NCBI GenBank assembly: GCA_964548275.1
Contig: CAZJQI010000004.1
Span: forward strand, 1-64,000
DNA length: 64,000 bases
Source of the DNA: JAUVUV01 sp964548275
Lineage (GTDB): Bacteria > Gemmatimonadota > Glassbacteria > GWA2-58-10
Direction of reading: 5' to 3'
A program made the position numbers and the translations under genes. How positions within the stretch are numbered: the first letter of the stretch is position 1; every line of letters begins with the position of its first letter. Below, piece after piece: positions 44,545 through 53,509 of the stretch. The notes beneath the pieces are model-generated. The model was not told where the DNA came from, did not search any database, and saw nothing but the letters and a program-made list of their open reading frames with translations.

Positions 44545-45423
44545 ATGGAACCCAAGGTTTATATCGATGGTACTCTCTATCCCAAGAGCGAGGCGAAAAT
44601 AAACGTTTTCGACCACGGACTTCTTTACGGCGACGGTGTATTCGAGGGAATCAGAGTTTACTCCGGCCGGATATTCCGGTTTGCCGAGCACATGGAGCGT
44701 CTCTACGAAGGCGCTGAGGTTATCAGGCTCCAGATTCCTCTCAGCCGCCAAAAGCTGGAACAGGCGGTAGTCGATACTGTGAAAGCCAACGGCATGAGGG
44801 ATGCATACATCCGCCTGGTGGTCACCAGGGGAGAAGGAGACCTGGGGATCGACCCGAAAAAGTGTTCCAGAAGCTCGATAATTATTATTGTCGATAAAAT
44901 TCAGCTTTATGATGAAAAGCTCTACAAGGAGGGAATACCGATCATAACCGCCTCGACCCGCCGCATATCTCCCGATATGATCAGCCAGCGCGTTAAAAGT
45001 CTCAACTATCTCAATAACATAATAGCAAAAATGGAAGCAAACCTGGCCGGTGTGCCGGAAAGCTTGATGCTCAGCGCAGACGGCTATGTATGCGAATGCA
45101 GCGCTGACAACATTTTCATTGTTAAACGCGGGGAACTTCTCACTCCTTCGCCCGAGTTCCCGATCCTTCTCGGTGTTACGCGCGCAGTGGTGATGGAGAT
45201 TGCAGTCAGAAAGGGTGTCCCTGTGCGCGAGCTGCCACTGACACTTCACGATGTCTATGTGGCAGATGAATGTTTTCTCACCGGTACAGGCGCTGAGCTG
45301 ATTCCGGTGATTTCCATCGACAGGCGTAAAATCGGTAGCGGCAAGCCGGGCCCTGTGACCGGAATGCTTCTCGAAGAATTCCAATCTCTGCGCAACAGCG
45401 AGGGAACCAACCTCTTTGCCTGA
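44545..45423 (+). CDS. ilvE: Branched-chain amino acid aminotransferase
   Basis: A 292-residue class IV PLP aminotransferase. Motifs are VYIDGTLYPKSEAKINVFDHGLLYGDGVFEGIRVY, the PLP-lysine segment ISQRVKSLNYLNNIIAKMEA, and CECSADNIFIVKRGELLTP. It performs the last step of Leu/Ile/Val synthesis. The ATG at 44545 is preferred: GAGGG is nine bases upstream, and the in-frame extension back to 44344 is not protein-like. Confidence 0.93.
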   Translation: MEPKVYIDGTLYPKSEAKINVFDHGLLYGDGVFEGIRVYSGRIFRFAEHMERLYEGAEVIRLQIPLSRQKLEQAVVDTVKANGMRDAYIRLVVTRGEGDLGIDPKKCSRSSIIIIVDKIQLYDEKLYKEGIPIITASTRRISPDMISQRVKSLNYLNNIIAKMEANLAGVPESLMLSADGYVCECSADNIFIVKRGELLTPSPEFPILLGVTRAVVMEIAVRKGVPVRELPLTLHDVYVADECFLTGTGAELIPVISIDRRKIGSGKPGPVTGMLLEEFQSLRNSEGTNLFA

Positions 45424-45585
45424 GAGCTCAGGTTGGCCTGTCGCAGCAGTTGATACGACCCGGGAGCCATTTTTTTTGCGTCTTGTCTTTCATCATTGTA
45501 TTTTATTCCCTTCGAAGTTTGAACTCCTTTTGAAATCCTCCATCTGGATGACAGAAAATTTCTGCACGCGGAGGTTCGGCCTGCG

Positions 45586-46794
45586 GTGAACAGGACAGAA
45601 AAAATAATTCGCGATGAAGCGCGTTACATACTGGGTACTTACAGCCGGCCCGAATTTGTAATCGAACAGGGAAAAGGCTGCTACCTTTATGACACCAACG
45701 GCAAACGTTACCTGGACATGGTCAGCGGCATCGCGGTGAACGCTCTGGGCTATGGGAATAAGCAATTTAGCCGGGTGATTGCCACCCAGGCTGAAAAGCT
45801 TGTCCACTGTTCCAACCTTTACTATACCGCTCCTCAGGTGGAACTTGCCGAACTGCTGGTGAAAAATTCGTTTGCAGGTAAAGTGTTTTTCTGCAACAGC
45901 GGAGCCGAGGCAATCGAGGGCGCAATGAAACTGGCGCGCCGGTGGGCGCATAAAAATCCGGGTCGTGACCGCTCGGGATTTGTTTCCTTTACCGGCTCTT
46001 TCCACGGCAGAACTTTCGGCGCCCTGGCGCTGACAGACCGCGAGAAATACCGCATGCCGTTCGAGCCGCTGGTACCTGGAGTAAAGTTCGCTCGTTTCGG
46101 TGATGCTGAAGATGCGGAGTCTAAAATCGGGGTGGATACCTGCGCGGTGATTGTCGAGCCGGTACAGGGAGAGGGTGGAGTGAACCTGGCGACCCGGGAT
46201 TTTCTCATGAATCTGGCCGAGGTCTGCAAGCGCCGCAATGTCCTTCTCATATTCGATGAAATCCAGTGCGGCCTGGGCCGCACCGGAAAGCTTTTTGCCT
46301 ACGAGCATTTTGGCGTGAAACCGGATATCCTCACTCTGGCCAAACCCTTGGCCGGGGGCTTTCCCATGGGCGCGGTGCTTGCCTCCGAGCGGCTTAGTGA
46401 AGCGATCGAGCGCGGAGACCACGCCACGACTTTCGGCGGCGGGCTGGTAATCAGTGTGGCGGCAATCGAGGTTTTCAAAAGGCTCAAACGGCCCTCCTTC
46501 CTGATATCGGTATCAGAAAAGGGCCGGTATCTGATAAAAAAACTTCAATCCCTGGAAAAAGCCAATTCGGACTTGGTTCAGGAGGTGAGAGGCTTGGGGT
46601 TATTGGTCGGGGTGGAGCTAAAAATAAACGCCGAGAAACTCTTACCCCTGTTCTATGAACGCGGCGTTCTGGTCTGCACAGCCAGTGAAAAAGTAATCCG
46701 CGCCGTTCCTCCGTTGATTATCGCGCAGCGCCAGATTGACACGTTTGTCGATATATTCGCGGATATTCTAAACGAAGTGCGAAAGAAAAAATAG
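45586..46794 (+). CDS. argD: Acetylornithine aminotransferase
   Basis: A 402-residue class III PLP aminotransferase starting at GTG. Features are YLYDTNGKRYLDMVSGIAVNALGYGN, CNSGAEAIEGAMKLAR, SFHGRTFGALALTDREKYR, the aspartate segment LLIFDEIQCGLGRTGKLFAYEH and the PLP lysine in ILTLAKPLAGGFPMGAVLAS. With argJ directly downstream it acts in arginine synthesis; related ornithine or GABA aminotransferase roles are less likely given this context. Confidence 0.92.
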   Translation: MNRTEKIIRDEARYILGTYSRPEFVIEQGKGCYLYDTNGKRYLDMVSGIAVNALGYGNKQFSRVIATQAEKLVHCSNLYYTAPQVELAELLVKNSFAGKVFFCNSGAEAIEGAMKLARRWAHKNPGRDRSGFVSFTGSFHGRTFGALALTDREKYRMPFEPLVPGVKFARFGDAEDAESKIGVDTCAVIVEPVQGEGGVNLATRDFLMNLAEVCKRRNVLLIFDEIQCGLGRTGKLFAYEHFGVKPDILTLAKPLAGGFPMGAVLASERLSEAIERGDHATTFGGGLVISVAAIEVFKRLKRPSFLISVSEKGRYLIKKLQSLEKANSDLVQEVRGLGLLVGVELKINAEKLLPLFYERGVLVCTASEKVIRAVPPLIIAQRQIDTFVDIFADILNEVRKKK

Positions 46795-46868
46795 GCTTTA
46801 ATTGCCGCTCGAGCTTTTCTGTCTTTAAGAGGCTTCATCTGTCCAGAGATCCACATTCGCAAAGAAAA

Positions 46869-48083
46869 ATGAAGATAATTGAAACAGGCTCTGTTGATTC
46901 GGTACCGGGTTTTCGCGCTCTCGGTGTAAGCTGCGGGATCAAGCAAAGCGGTGAGCCGGACCTGGGAGTTTTGCTTTGTGAACGTCCCTGTAACGCAGCA
47001 GGTGTGTTTACCACCAACCGAGTGCAGGCTGCCCCGGTACTGGTCAGTAAAAAAATCCTGGAGCGCAGCTCCGGCCACATCCAAGGCGTTGTAGTCAACA
47101 GCGGTAACGCCAACGCCTGTACAGGCAAGCAGGGAATTCGCGACGCAGGCGGAATGGCTGCTGAAGCCGAGCGGATATTCGGACTCGAGGAGTCAACGAT
47201 GCTTGTCATGTCCACCGGGCTGATCGGCAAACCGCTGCTCATGGACAGGATCAAAGCCGGGCTTCTCAAGGTTAGAGAGGGGTTCAATGCGCAGAAAGGC
47301 GGCTCGTTCGCCAGGGCGCTGATGACTACAGATACGAAAGAAAAATTTCTGGCAGTAAGATTCGATATCCAGGGAGTGCCGGTCACAATCGGTGCAGCGG
47401 CCAAGGGTTCGGGTATGATTCACCCGAACATGGCGACCATGCTCGCTTTATTTACTACGGATGCCGCGGTGAGCCCCGCTTGCCTGAATCTTGCACTCAG
47501 GCGGGTTACCGAACGCACGTTCAACATGATCAGTGTCGATGGAGACTGCAGTCCCAACGACATCGTATTTATCCTGGCATCCGCAGCCTGTGGCGCTCCC
47601 TTGATTGAGAACGAGGAAAGCCCGGGTTACAAGCCCTTTTACTCCGCTCTGCTCGCTGCTGCTACCGAACTCGCCCGGGCGATTGTTGCCGACGGCGAAG
47701 GCGCGACCAAGCTCGTGGAGATCAGGGTCAAAGGAGCCGATTCGTTCAACTCGGCCTCAAAGGTGGCAAGAGCGGTGGCCAATTCGCCACTGGTCAAAAC
47801 CGCTCTTTTCGGTGGGGATCCAAACTGGGGAAGGATAGTCTGCGCGATTGGATACAGCGGGGTCCCGGTCGATCCGGATAAAATCGATATCTTTTTCGGA
47901 GACATTCAGGCGGTAAAGCAAGGCGCTCCTTCAGGAGTCTCAGATGAAGAGTGTGCTTCCAGACTGAAAGAGAGAGAAATAGTTCTGACAATCGGTCTCA
48001 ATCAGGGGGGCTGCGAGTGCAGTTTCTGGACCTGCGATTTTTCATACGACTATGTGCGAATCAATGCCGAATACCACACCTGA
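46869..48083 (+). CDS. argJ: Glutamate N-acetyltransferase / ornithine acetyltransferase
   Basis: A 404-residue self-cleaving enzyme that recycles the acetyl group in arginine synthesis. Autoproteolysis occurs before Thr190 in AKGSGMIHPNMATMLAL, which becomes the nucleophile. Other family phrases are GVFTTNRVQAAPVLVSK, VVNSGNANACTGKQGI and DGEGATKLVEI, plus NDIVFILASA. It lies 74 bases downstream of argD. Its presence implies the cyclic acetyl pathway. Confidence 0.96.
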   Translation: MKIIETGSVDSVPGFRALGVSCGIKQSGEPDLGVLLCERPCNAAGVFTTNRVQAAPVLVSKKILERSSGHIQGVVVNSGNANACTGKQGIRDAGGMAAEAERIFGLEESTMLVMSTGLIGKPLLMDRIKAGLLKVREGFNAQKGGSFARALMTTDTKEKFLAVRFDIQGVPVTIGAAAKGSGMIHPNMATMLALFTTDAAVSPACLNLALRRVTERTFNMISVDGDCSPNDIVFILASAACGAPLIENEESPGYKPFYSALLAAATELARAIVADGEGATKLVEIRVKGADSFNSASKVARAVANSPLVKTALFGGDPNWGRIVCAIGYSGVPVDPDKIDIFFGDIQAVKQGAPSGVSDEECASRLKEREIVLTIGLNQGGCECSFWTCDFSYDYVRINAEYHT

Positions 48084-48388
48084 GACTTGGCGCGTCTGGG
48101 GGAATGGAACCCTTTCCACTTTTAAAAGCTTGCAAAAAAATTGATCGATACAAATCGATCTTCTAAGTATATGAATTCATAAATAGTGTAGCGTATATTT
48201 CTAAACCAATCCACAAATTTAGAACAGGGCGAGGTATGCCTTGCCATGTTCGGGCGACCGGCCGGTCGCCCGGCCGGTCGCCCGGCCGGTCGCCCGAACG
48301 GGCTCGTTCAGCGTTTCTGGAAAAAATACGTAACCGAACTTTCGAACTATGGCACTAAGTGTCTTCCATTTTTCAGGAGATCTTATCA
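48084..48388. other. Intergenic region with GC-rich tandem palindromes
   Basis: About 305 bases without a gene. The first part is AT-rich. Positions 48225-48299 hold two repeat-type structures: GGGCGAGGTATGCCTTGCC, related to the hairpin after dxr, and the triple GGCCGGTCGCCC array listed separately. Confidence 0.6.
48249..48299. repeat. Tandem GC-rich 12-mer array (three copies) inside a palindrome
   Basis: GGCCGGTCGCCC is repeated three times head to tail at 48260-48295, led by GGGCGACC. The outer ends TTCGGGCGACC and GGTCGCCCGAA are mutually inverted, so the whole block can fold into alternative hairpins. A related single element lies at 49611-49634. This is a REP-type extragenic palindrome expanded by slippage, not a CRISPR: there are no spacers. 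Confidence 0.85.
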
Positions 48389-49462
48389 ATGGCCGCACAC
48401 CGCAAATTGTTTATCCCCGGCCCGACCGAGGTAGCCCCGGAGGTACTGGCTGAACTCAGCCGGCCGATGATCGGGCACCGCTTTCCGGAGTGTTCCGAGC
48501 TGATTGCCTCGATCGTGCCGAAAGTCCAGGAAATGCTCTACACCGAGAACATGATTTTCCTTGCTACCTGCAGCGGTACGGGCCTGATGGAGGCCGCTGT
48601 GCGCAACTGCGTGCGCGAATCCTGTGTCTCTTTTATCAACGGAGCTTTCAGCAAACGTTTCTACCAGATCGCCACCTCCAACGGCAAAAAGGCCATTCCG
48701 GTGGAGATTCCCCTGGGACACGGTTTCAACGCTGATCTTGTCGATGAGGCATTGAGCCAGCACAAGGTGGACGCCGTGACCCTGGTGCACAACGAGACTT
48801 CCAACGCTGCGATGAGCGATATTTACGGTATCGCCGAGCTGATGAAAGAAAAATATCCTGATATCAGCCTGCTGGTGGATATGGTTAGCTCGATGGGTGG
48901 TGTGAAACTCGAAATAGACAGGCTGGGAGTTGATGTGGCTCTGGCAAGCGGCCAGAAAGCCCTGGCCCTGCCGCCGGGGATCGCGGTTGCGGCAATCAGC
49001 CAGAAAGCGATGGAAAAAGCCGGCACTGTGGAAAACCGCGGCTTTTATTTCGACTTTTTCAATTTCCAGAAAAATTACGCCAAGAACCAGACTCATATCA
49101 CACCCTCGATTCCGCACCTCTACGCGATGAAAAAGCAGATGGAAATCATTATCGAGGAAGGACTGGAAAACCGCTGGAGGCGCCATCTCGAAATGGCCGA
49201 AAGGGTTCGCGCCTGGGCCGGGGAGCATTTCAGGATTTTCACTCAGGAAGGATACCACTCGAACACGCTGACCTGCGTGGAGAATACCCGGGGCATTAAT
49301 ATCTCCGATTTGAACAAGAAACTCGCCGAACGCAACATGGTTATCTCCAACGGCTACGGCGAGCTCAAAAACAAGACTTTCCGTATTGCTCACATGGGAG
49401 AACTGACCATGAGCGATATTGACGAGGTTCTCGGCGCGATCGATGAGATCCTGAGTTTTTAG
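48389..49462 (+). CDS. Class V aminotransferase (serine/alanine-glyoxylate aminotransferase type)
   Basis: A 357-residue PLP enzyme of the serine-pyruvate/alanine-glyoxylate group. It begins KLFIPGPTEVAPEVLAEL and has MIGHRFPECSELI, the cofactor segment TLVHNETSNAAMSDI, LLVDMVSSMGGVKLEIDRLGVDVALASGQKALALPPG (PLP lysine in GQKALA) and a C-terminal IAHMGELTMSDI. The substrate cannot be fixed: serine-glyoxylate, alanine-glyoxylate or phosphoserine-related roles are possible. The ATG at 48389 follows CAGGAG. Repeat elements of one family flank the gene on both sides. Confidence 0.85.
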   Translation: MAAHRKLFIPGPTEVAPEVLAELSRPMIGHRFPECSELIASIVPKVQEMLYTENMIFLATCSGTGLMEAAVRNCVRESCVSFINGAFSKRFYQIATSNGKKAIPVEIPLGHGFNADLVDEALSQHKVDAVTLVHNETSNAAMSDIYGIAELMKEKYPDISLLVDMVSSMGGVKLEIDRLGVDVALASGQKALALPPGIAVAAISQKAMEKAGTVENRGFYFDFFNFQKNYAKNQTHITPSIPHLYAMKKQMEIIIEEGLENRWRRHLEMAERVRAWAGEHFRIFTQEGYHSNTLTCVENTRGINISDLNKKLAERNMVISNGYGELKNKTFRIAHMGELTMSDIDEVLGAIDEILSF

Positions 49463-49470
49463 CTTGGGCA

Positions 49471-49490
49471 GGGCACGGCGCGCCGTGCCC
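49471..49490. repeat. Perfect 20-bp GC-rich palindrome
   Basis: GGGCACGGCGCGCCGTGCCC is its own reverse complement and lies 9 bases after the aminotransferase stop. It belongs with the other short GC-rich palindromes of the neighbourhood and could also act as a transcript-end hairpin; there is no T tract. Confidence 0.8.
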
Positions 49491-49610
49491 TTACACAAGT
49501 GATCGTTTCTTGAACAGTTTCAATTCAACCCGGACATTGTTTCGTTTTCTACAAAAGGAAATCGATGAAATTTCAACACCCTTCTAAAGATTAAATTGAT
49601 ATCTGTCTGA

Positions 49611-49634
49611 AGGGGCGGCCGGCCGGTCGCCCCT
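49611..49634. repeat. GC-rich extragenic palindrome related to the 48249 array
   Basis: This 24-base element runs AGGGGCGGCCGG then CCGGTCGCCCCT, an inverted repeat with one mismatch. It contains GGCCGGTCGCCC, the same 12-mer tandemly repeated at 48260-48295. Confidence 0.75.
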
Positions 49635-49742
49635 AAAGTGTTTTCATGCATATATCACAGCAGTCGAGAGATTTACAAATATTTTTGCAAAAAATCAATG
49701 TATGGTATAAAATAGATGGAATCTCCGAGGCAGGGATCACAA

Positions 49743-50558
49743 ATGATAAAAATCGAAAAGATCGGCTTTATCGGAGCCGGCAAGATGGGCTCTGCCCTTC
49801 TGGCAGGAGTCCTGAAGGCGAAAATAGTGTCGGCCGGAAAGGTCTTGATTTCCGAGATCGACAAGGCCAGGCGCGAGGAGATCTGCAAGAAGCACAGAGT
49901 CAGGGCGGCCGACCTGGACGAGCTTGCCCGCTCGTGTGGAACAATCCTCCTCTGTGTCAAACCAAATGTCGTTGCGCCTGTTCTGAGAAAAATCCGCGAA
50001 TTTGTGGGTGAAGAGAAGCTGGTAGTTTCGATTGCCGCAGGGATTACTACCGCTAGTATCGAGACCGAACTTAAGCCAGGCGTTCCAGTAGTGCGGGCGA
50101 TGCCTAATATTGCTGCAACTGTGGGTGAGTCCGCCACCGCACTGGCTGCCGGGAAAGTGGCGGGAGCAGAGCACATTGAGCTTGCCAGGAGCATTCTCGG
50201 CTCAGTCGGCAATGTGGTTGAGCTTCCAGAGAAACTTATCGATGCGGTGACAGGGCTATCCGGCAGCGGGCCGGCGTATGTTTTTCTCTTCGCCGAAGCC
50301 CTGCTGAGCGGAGCACTCAAGGTCGGCCTGCCGGGAAAAGAAGCCAGAGAGCTGGTGGTGATGACAATCAAGGGCGCGGCTGCAATGCTGGAGGCCGATA
50401 AGGGATCGCATCCGGCGGTTTTACGCGATGCAGTGACCACTCCCGGAGGGACGACTATTGCGGGTCTCCACGAGCTCGAGAGTAAGGGTTTCCGCGATGC
50501 GGTAATCAGAGCTGTCGAGGCTGCTACGGAGAGATCGCAGGAGCTTGGGAAAAGCTAG
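49743..50558 (+). CDS. proC: Pyrroline-5-carboxylate reductase
   Basis: A 271-residue NAD(P)H enzyme, last step of proline synthesis. The Rossmann motif is IGFIGAGKMGSALLAGVL. The C-terminal helical domain has DAVTGLSGSGPAYVFLFAEALL and the family signature LRDAVTTPGGTTIAGLHELES. The ATG at 49743 has AGGGATC upstream; an in-frame ATG at 49716 adds nine unsupported residues. Confidence 0.96.
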   Translation: MIKIEKIGFIGAGKMGSALLAGVLKAKIVSAGKVLISEIDKARREEICKKHRVRAADLDELARSCGTILLCVKPNVVAPVLRKIREFVGEEKLVVSIAAGITTASIETELKPGVPVVRAMPNIAATVGESATALAAGKVAGAEHIELARSILGSVGNVVELPEKLIDAVTGLSGSGPAYVFLFAEALLSGALKVGLPGKEARELVVMTIKGAAAMLEADKGSHPAVLRDAVTTPGGTTIAGLHELESKGFRDAVIRAVEAATERSQELGKS

Positions 50559-50560
50559 CT

Positions 50561-50676
50561 CCGAAGGGGGGGTGGGGGGGGACAGGGGGATGTCTGGATG
50601 TGTTCGCCCTCGGGTGGAATAAGATCGATCAAAATTTTCATTGTGATACTTCGCGGCTTGCCGAGGGGTAGTTCAT
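50561..50676 (+). repeat. Dispersed repeat, copy 2 (REP/MITE-like)
   Basis: This copy aligns with 7345-7451 and starts right after the proC stop. Its hairpin is degenerate (CGCGGCTTGCCGAGG), and it has a long G-rich start. Copies 43 kb apart with internal divergence indicate an old mobile family. Confidence 0.75.
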
Positions 50677-50703
50677 TTGGAGAAGGGTTTTAAAGGAGGA
50701 TAA

Positions 50704-51987
50704 ATGGCTGAAAAGCTCAGGGTGGGCCTTTTGGGCTATGGAACTATCGGTTCGGGAGTAATCAAGCTTCTCACTCAGTCGGGGCTTGATATCGAAAAGT
50801 ACGTTCAACTTGTTAAAGTCGCAGATACCGATCTGGAACGCCCCAGGGAGGTAAAAGTGGATCCGGCACTGCTCAGTTCGGATACCGAGGCAGTGGTGCG
50901 GGATCCCGATATCGATGTAATAGTGGAGCTGATTGGGGGAGTAGAAGCAGCGAAAAAATTTGTCGAGATGGCCCTGGATGAAGGCAAAGATGTGGTGACC
51001 GCCAACAAGTACCTGATATCCCTTTACGGAGACGATTTGTTCGAGCGCGCGGCCAAGACCGGTGCCCGCCTTCTGTTTGAGGCGAGTGTCGCGGGCGGGG
51101 TGCCGATTATCCAGACTCTGAGAGAGGGGCTGGCTTCCGACCGGATCCTCTCGATTAACGCTATACTCAATGGAACCTGCAACTACATTCTTACCCGGAT
51201 GGAACAGAAACCGGGTATGGATTACGAAGAGGCGGTTGCCGAGGCACAGGCCAGGGGATTTGCCGAGGCGGACCCCAGCCTGGATATCAGCGGCATGGAC
51301 ACCGCCCAGAAAATCTCGATTCTGATCCGCAAGGCTTTCAGGACACGCATTCTTCCTGAGGAAATCGACATTCAGGGCATTATGGGTGTGAGTAATGTCG
51401 ATGTCCAGTCAGCAATGGAGATGGGTTACCGGATCAAGCTTCTGGCCCGGGTAAGCCGTGAGGGAGATAACCTTGAGGTCTGGGTCGGACCGGCGCTGAT
51501 TCCTGCTGAGTCGATCCTGGCCCGGGTGAAAAACGAGTTCAACGCCATCTCGATCGACAGTGAGGCCCATCACTTGCAGACCTATATAGGTAAAGGCGCC
51601 GGGATGTTGCCCACTGCGGGTGCAGTTGTCGGTGATCTGTTTACTCTGCTTAGTCACCGCAATGTCCCCTCCATTTTCGCCGAAAAACGGCTTGACCTTC
51701 CGGCTCTCGACCGGAATGATATCAGGTGCCGCTACTACCTTCGCATTATTGTCAGGGATCAGCCGGGGGTGCTGGCCAGGATAAGCAATGCGCTGGCCGA
51801 AAAAAATATCAGCATCGCCTCGGTCGTGCAGAGAGAGGACTCGCCGGACCCGGAGCGCGGGGTTCCGCTGGTAATTATCACCCATGAGACGACAGTCGGC
51901 GCGATCGCCCAGGCAGTCCTGGTTATTAACCAGGAACAGGTTGTCCTGGAGCCGGCCCACACGATCCGGATCATGGATGCGCTCTGA
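50704..51987 (+). CDS. hom: Homoserine dehydrogenase
   Basis: A 427-residue NAD(P)-dependent enzyme that reduces aspartate semialdehyde to homoserine for threonine and methionine. It has RVGLLGYGTIGSGVIKLL, the ANKYLIS segment, FEASVAGGVPIIQTLREGL and GTCNYILTRM, AEADPSLDISGMDTAQK, and a C-terminal ACT domain (about 350-427: IIVRDQPGVLARISNALAEKNISIASVVQ) for feedback control. GGAGG precedes the ATG. It is monofunctional; no aspartokinase domain is present. Confidence 0.96.
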   Translation: MAEKLRVGLLGYGTIGSGVIKLLTQSGLDIEKYVQLVKVADTDLERPREVKVDPALLSSDTEAVVRDPDIDVIVELIGGVEAAKKFVEMALDEGKDVVTANKYLISLYGDDLFERAAKTGARLLFEASVAGGVPIIQTLREGLASDRILSINAILNGTCNYILTRMEQKPGMDYEEAVAEAQARGFAEADPSLDISGMDTAQKISILIRKAFRTRILPEEIDIQGIMGVSNVDVQSAMEMGYRIKLLARVSREGDNLEVWVGPALIPAESILARVKNEFNAISIDSEAHHLQTYIGKGAGMLPTAGAVVGDLFTLLSHRNVPSIFAEKRLDLPALDRNDIRCRYYLRIIVRDQPGVLARISNALAEKNISIASVVQREDSPDPERGVPLVIITHETTVGAIAQAVLVINQEQVVLEPAHTIRIMDAL

Positions 51988-52115
51988 GGGCTATGATCTT
52001 TTTAAAGTCAAGTGTTGCAGGCAGATCTGAATCGTGAAAATTACTCGAAATTGTTATTAGATGCGACCCATCGGCTCGGCTGGATAGAGTTTATTCAGTT
52101 ATCGGAGGATGAAGG

Positions 52116-53435
52116 ATGGAAAACGAAGATAAGTACATAAAAAACATCGAACAGTATATCCGCAGCAGGGAACCTGCGAACCGGTCGGGTCTACTGCTGT
52201 GCGAAAGTGCCAAAAGGCTTGACATATCGATTTCCGACCTGCGACAAATAGAAAAGCCCTATACCTTTATTTACCAGAGACTGCCGGTTGAAGTCGAGGG
52301 AGAAATCCTCAACTTCAGTTCAGGCATAGTCTTGCACAACAGAGCGCGGGGCCCATACAAGGGAGGCATCCGCATTGATCCGGACGTAGATATATGGGAA
52401 ACCACAGAGCTGGCCCGCCTGATGACTATCAAAACCGCCCTGGCAAACTTAGAGCTCGGCGGGGGTAAAACAGGAATCAAGGTCGATTTTGAAAAGATCT
52501 ACAAGGGGCTTAAAGGAAAAAAGAACTTCGATCAGGATTTTTACCAGTTCTGCGACATGCTCAAAACCAATATCATGAAAGAATTTGTCGATCATTTCGT
52601 GGAGCGGGGGCTGGTGCGGATCTATATCCCGGCACCGGATATGGGCAGTTCCAGCCGTGAGATGATGTTTTTCTACAATCGCACTCACGACCCGGCCTCG
52701 GTTAGCGCCAAGCCGGATGGTATCGAGGGCTGGCTTCCGGGCAGGAAAGAAGCCACAGGCTTCGGTACAGCCTATGCAACTCTGAAATATCTGGATCAGA
52801 TCGGGAAGGACCCCTCAAAAGTCACTGTCGCAATTCAGGGATTCGGCAATGTGGGAAGTAATGCCGCCCATTACCTTTATAAGGCCGGCTGCAAGATAGT
52901 CGCTGTGACCGACCTGTACGGCGGAGTACACCATCGGTCCGGAATCGATATCCCGGCATTGAAGGAGTATACGGAGGAAAACCGCACCGTGAAAGGTTTT
53001 GATGAAAAAAATGTTATCGATAACGAGGAACTGTTCAAGTTGCCGGTGGATATATTGATCCCAGCAGCAAGCGGCCACGTGATCAACCGTAAAAACTGCG
53101 ATACCCTGGGGGTCAGGCTTGTGCTGGTCGAGGCTGCCAATATGCCGGTTTCCTACGAAGCTTTCGAACGGATCAGGGAAAAAGGAATCGAACTTCTGCC
53201 AGATAACTATGTCAACTCCGGAGGCGTTATCGCTTCTGACCTCGAATTCAGACAGGGTGTGGGTAGAGTACGCTACAACCGCGAGCAGGTGTTTGAACAC
53301 TTGGAAAAAAGATTCGACGAAATGTTTGACGAAATGACAGAGAGGAAAGCTGCAGCAGGAAGTTTAACCCACGCCGCATACGATATTGCTGTGGAGCGTA
53401 TTTATAACGCCATGAAAGCCAGAAGTCTTATTTAG
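52116..53435 (+). CDS. gdhA: Glutamate dehydrogenase family (Glu/Leu/Phe/Val type)
   Basis: A 439-residue oxidative/reductive amination enzyme. The dimerisation/substrate domain has ARGPYKGGIRIDPDVDIWETTELARLMTIKTALANLELGGGKTGIKVDF. The canonical GGGKGG lysine loop reads GGGKTG here, which is unusual. The NAD(P) domain has VTVAIQGFGNVGSNAAHYLY. The ending has AANMPVSYEA and LPDNYVNSGGV, close to bacterial and archaeal GDH of about 420-440 residues. A longer polar N-terminal segment of about 45 residues precedes the core. Confidence 0.88.
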   Translation: MENEDKYIKNIEQYIRSREPANRSGLLLCESAKRLDISISDLRQIEKPYTFIYQRLPVEVEGEILNFSSGIVLHNRARGPYKGGIRIDPDVDIWETTELARLMTIKTALANLELGGGKTGIKVDFEKIYKGLKGKKNFDQDFYQFCDMLKTNIMKEFVDHFVERGLVRIYIPAPDMGSSSREMMFFYNRTHDPASVSAKPDGIEGWLPGRKEATGFGTAYATLKYLDQIGKDPSKVTVAIQGFGNVGSNAAHYLYKAGCKIVAVTDLYGGVHHRSGIDIPALKEYTEENRTVKGFDEKNVIDNEELFKLPVDILIPAASGHVINRKNCDTLGVRLVLVEAANMPVSYEAFERIREKGIELLPDNYVNSGGVIASDLEFRQGVGRVRYNREQVFEHLEKRFDEMFDEMTERKAAAGSLTHAAYDIAVERIYNAMKARSLI

Positions 53436-53450
53436 TAATAAATCTACCTT

Positions 53451-53489
53451 AAAAAAAGCCCGCCTGAATTTCCCAGGCGGGCTTTTTTT
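53451..53489. terminator. Bidirectional rho-independent terminator
   Basis: GCCCGCCTG pairs with CAGGCGGGC, extended by A7 on the left and T7 on the right. It can stop transcription from both gdhA (plus) and the minus-strand gene at 53510. Confidence 0.95.
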
Positions 53490-53509
53490 ATCCAAAAGCA
53501 GGATTTCCG

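Noticed and set aside
48249..48299. A CRISPR array
   Set aside because: Repeats are 12 bp, directly abutting, palindromic and without spacers; no cas genes are present.
48386..49498. A 370-codon open frame on the minus strand
   Set aside because: It mirrors the class V aminotransferase gene exactly and has no ribosome site; a shadow frame.
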